Positions 14,683 through 15,363 of a stretch of DNA of 15,363 nt are shown piece by piece. The notes below the pieces were generated by a model. It made no database searches. It had not been told where the DNA came from and saw nothing but the letters and a program-made list of their open reading frames with translations. The DNA lies in NCBI GenBank assembly GCA_934661165.1, contig CAKUJB010000034.1, positions 1-15,363 on the forward strand, in the 5' to 3' direction. This stretch comes from an uncultured Microbacteriaceae bacterium. GTDB taxonomy: Bacteria > Actinomycetota > Actinomycetes > Actinomycetales > Microbacteriaceae. Each line of letters starts with the position of its first letter. Position 1 is the stretch's first letter. The position numbers and the translations under genes are program-made.

Positions 14683-15363
14683 TGGCCCTGCGCCCGGTAC
14701 TTCGCCTCGGTAGCGTCCTTCTGCGGGCCCCACCAGTCCTCGTGCTCGCGGTACCAGTCGATCGTCGCCCGCAGGCCCGCGGCGAAGTCGCGGTAGACCG
14801 GCTCCCAGCCGAGCTCCTCCCGCAGCTTCGTCCAGTCGATCGCGTACCGGAGGTCGTGACCCGGCCGGTCGGCGACGTGGTCGTAGGCGTCGCGCGGCTG
14901 CCCCATCGCCTCGAGGATCTGCTCGACGACGTCCTGGTTATTCCGCTCCCCGTCAGCGCCGATGAGGTACGTCTCGCCGATGCGACCGCGCTCGAGGATG
15001 TCGAGGACTGCCCGCGAGTGGTCGTCGGCGTGGATCCAGTCGCGGACGTTCTGACCGCTGCCGTAGAGCTTCGGTCGCTCGCCGCGCAGCACATTCGTGA
15101 TCTGTCGTGGGATGAACTTCTCGACGTGCTGATACGGCCCGTAGTTGTTCGAGCAGTTCGAGATCGTCGCCTGGACGCCGAACGACCGCACCCACGCCCG
15201 CACGAGCAGGTCGCTGCCGGCCTTCGTCGAGGAGTACGGCGAGGACGGCTGGTACGGCGTCGTCTCGGTGAAGCGCGCCGGGTCGTCGAGCTCGAGGTCG
15301 CCGTAGACCTCGTCGGTCGAGATGTGGTGGAGGCGCGTGCCGTGGCGCCGGGCGGCCTCGAGG
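14679..15363 (-). CDS. rfbB: dTDP-glucose 4,6-dehydratase, 5' end cut by window edge
   Basis: The visible part is about 227 residues to the TGA at 14681-14679, roughly the last two thirds of a normal 330-residue RmlB/RfbB. The enzyme uses bound NAD to convert dTDP-glucose to dTDP-4-keto-6-deoxyglucose, the first committed step to dTDP-rhamnose. The fragment opens with HHISTDEVYGDLEL, carrying the Thr-Asp-Glu catalytic set. It continues with FTETTPYQPSSPYSSTKAGSD including the YxxxK pair, SNNYGPYQHVEKFIPRQI and SGQNVRDWIHADDHSRAV, then GWEPVYRDFAAGLRATIDWY near the end. The reading stays open to the right edge, so the start and the nucleotide-binding glycine motif lie beyond the window. It overlaps rfbD by 4 nt, forming an operon read leftward. 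Confidence 0.95.
   Translation of the reverse strand, partial: LEAARRHGTRLHHISTDEVYGDLELDDPARFTETTPYQPSSPYSSTKAGSDLLVRAWVRSFGVQATISNCSNNYGPYQHVEKFIPRQITNVLRGERPKLYGSGQNVRDWIHADDHSRAVLDILERGRIGETYLIGADGERNNQDVVEQILEAMGQPRDAYDHVADRPGHDLRYAIDWTKLREELGWEPVYRDFAAGLRATIDWYREHEDWWGPQKDATEAKYRAQGQ

Noticed and set aside
12038..15094. Minus-strand open frame of about 1000 codons
   Set aside because: It is antisense to the LCP gene and out of frame with rfbD and rfbB, and it crosses the 79-bp palindrome; no recognisable domain.

Overview
The window is very GC-rich (about 73% by eye, with third codon positions almost all G or C). It reads as chromosomal DNA of an actinobacterium, most likely Micrococcales/Microbacteriaceae. 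The basis is an acyl-CoA carboxylase with separate alpha (BC-BCCP), beta and epsilon subunits, many GTG starts, start codons 6-8 nt behind a TANNNT box, and no tRNA, rRNA, transposase or phage gene. Gene order follows the conserved actinobacterial block that in Mycobacterium tuberculosis runs rmlD-LCP ... purE-purK-GtrA-PH protein-birA-accD5-accE5-maf ... accA3 (from memory of that locus). This looks like core chromosome, not a mobile island.

Left part (1-7404): the tail of an unidentified plus-strand gene; minus-strand accA (biotin carboxylase plus biotin carrier) and maf; a divergent plus-strand RumA/TrmA-like RNA methyltransferase that lacks iron-sulfur cysteines; a minus-strand FkbM-type methyltransferase; and minus-strand accE and accD. 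Middle (7579-10182): birA, whose product biotinylates the carrier Lys of AccA, a small membrane PH-domain protein, and on the minus strand a GtrA membrane domain fused in front of a polyprenol-phosphate-mannose-synthase-like glycosyltransferase. Right part (10236-15363): purK and purE of de novo purine synthesis, an LCP-family cell-wall ligase overlapping purE by 4 nt, and convergent minus-strand rmlD and rmlB (5' end cut by the window edge) for dTDP-L-rhamnose.

The genes form three functional groups. AccA, AccD, AccE and BirA build and activate an acyl-CoA carboxylase that makes malonyl/methylmalonyl-type extender units. PurK and PurE carry out consecutive steps of purine synthesis. RmlB, RmlD, LCP and the GtrA-GT2 protein act in envelope glycan assembly.

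No clear new multi-gene system is visible. The observations most worth a second look are: a repeated leaderless-start grammar; a near-perfect palindrome holding two back-to-back leaderless promoters (maf/methyltransferase); the GtrA-GT2 fusion in unusual domain order; an RNA methyltransferase whose only Cys is the catalytic one; a 23-bp-arm palindrome between convergent LCP and rmlD; an AT-rich triple motif upstream of purE; and a strong excess of the hexamer GAATGC that forces rare codons.
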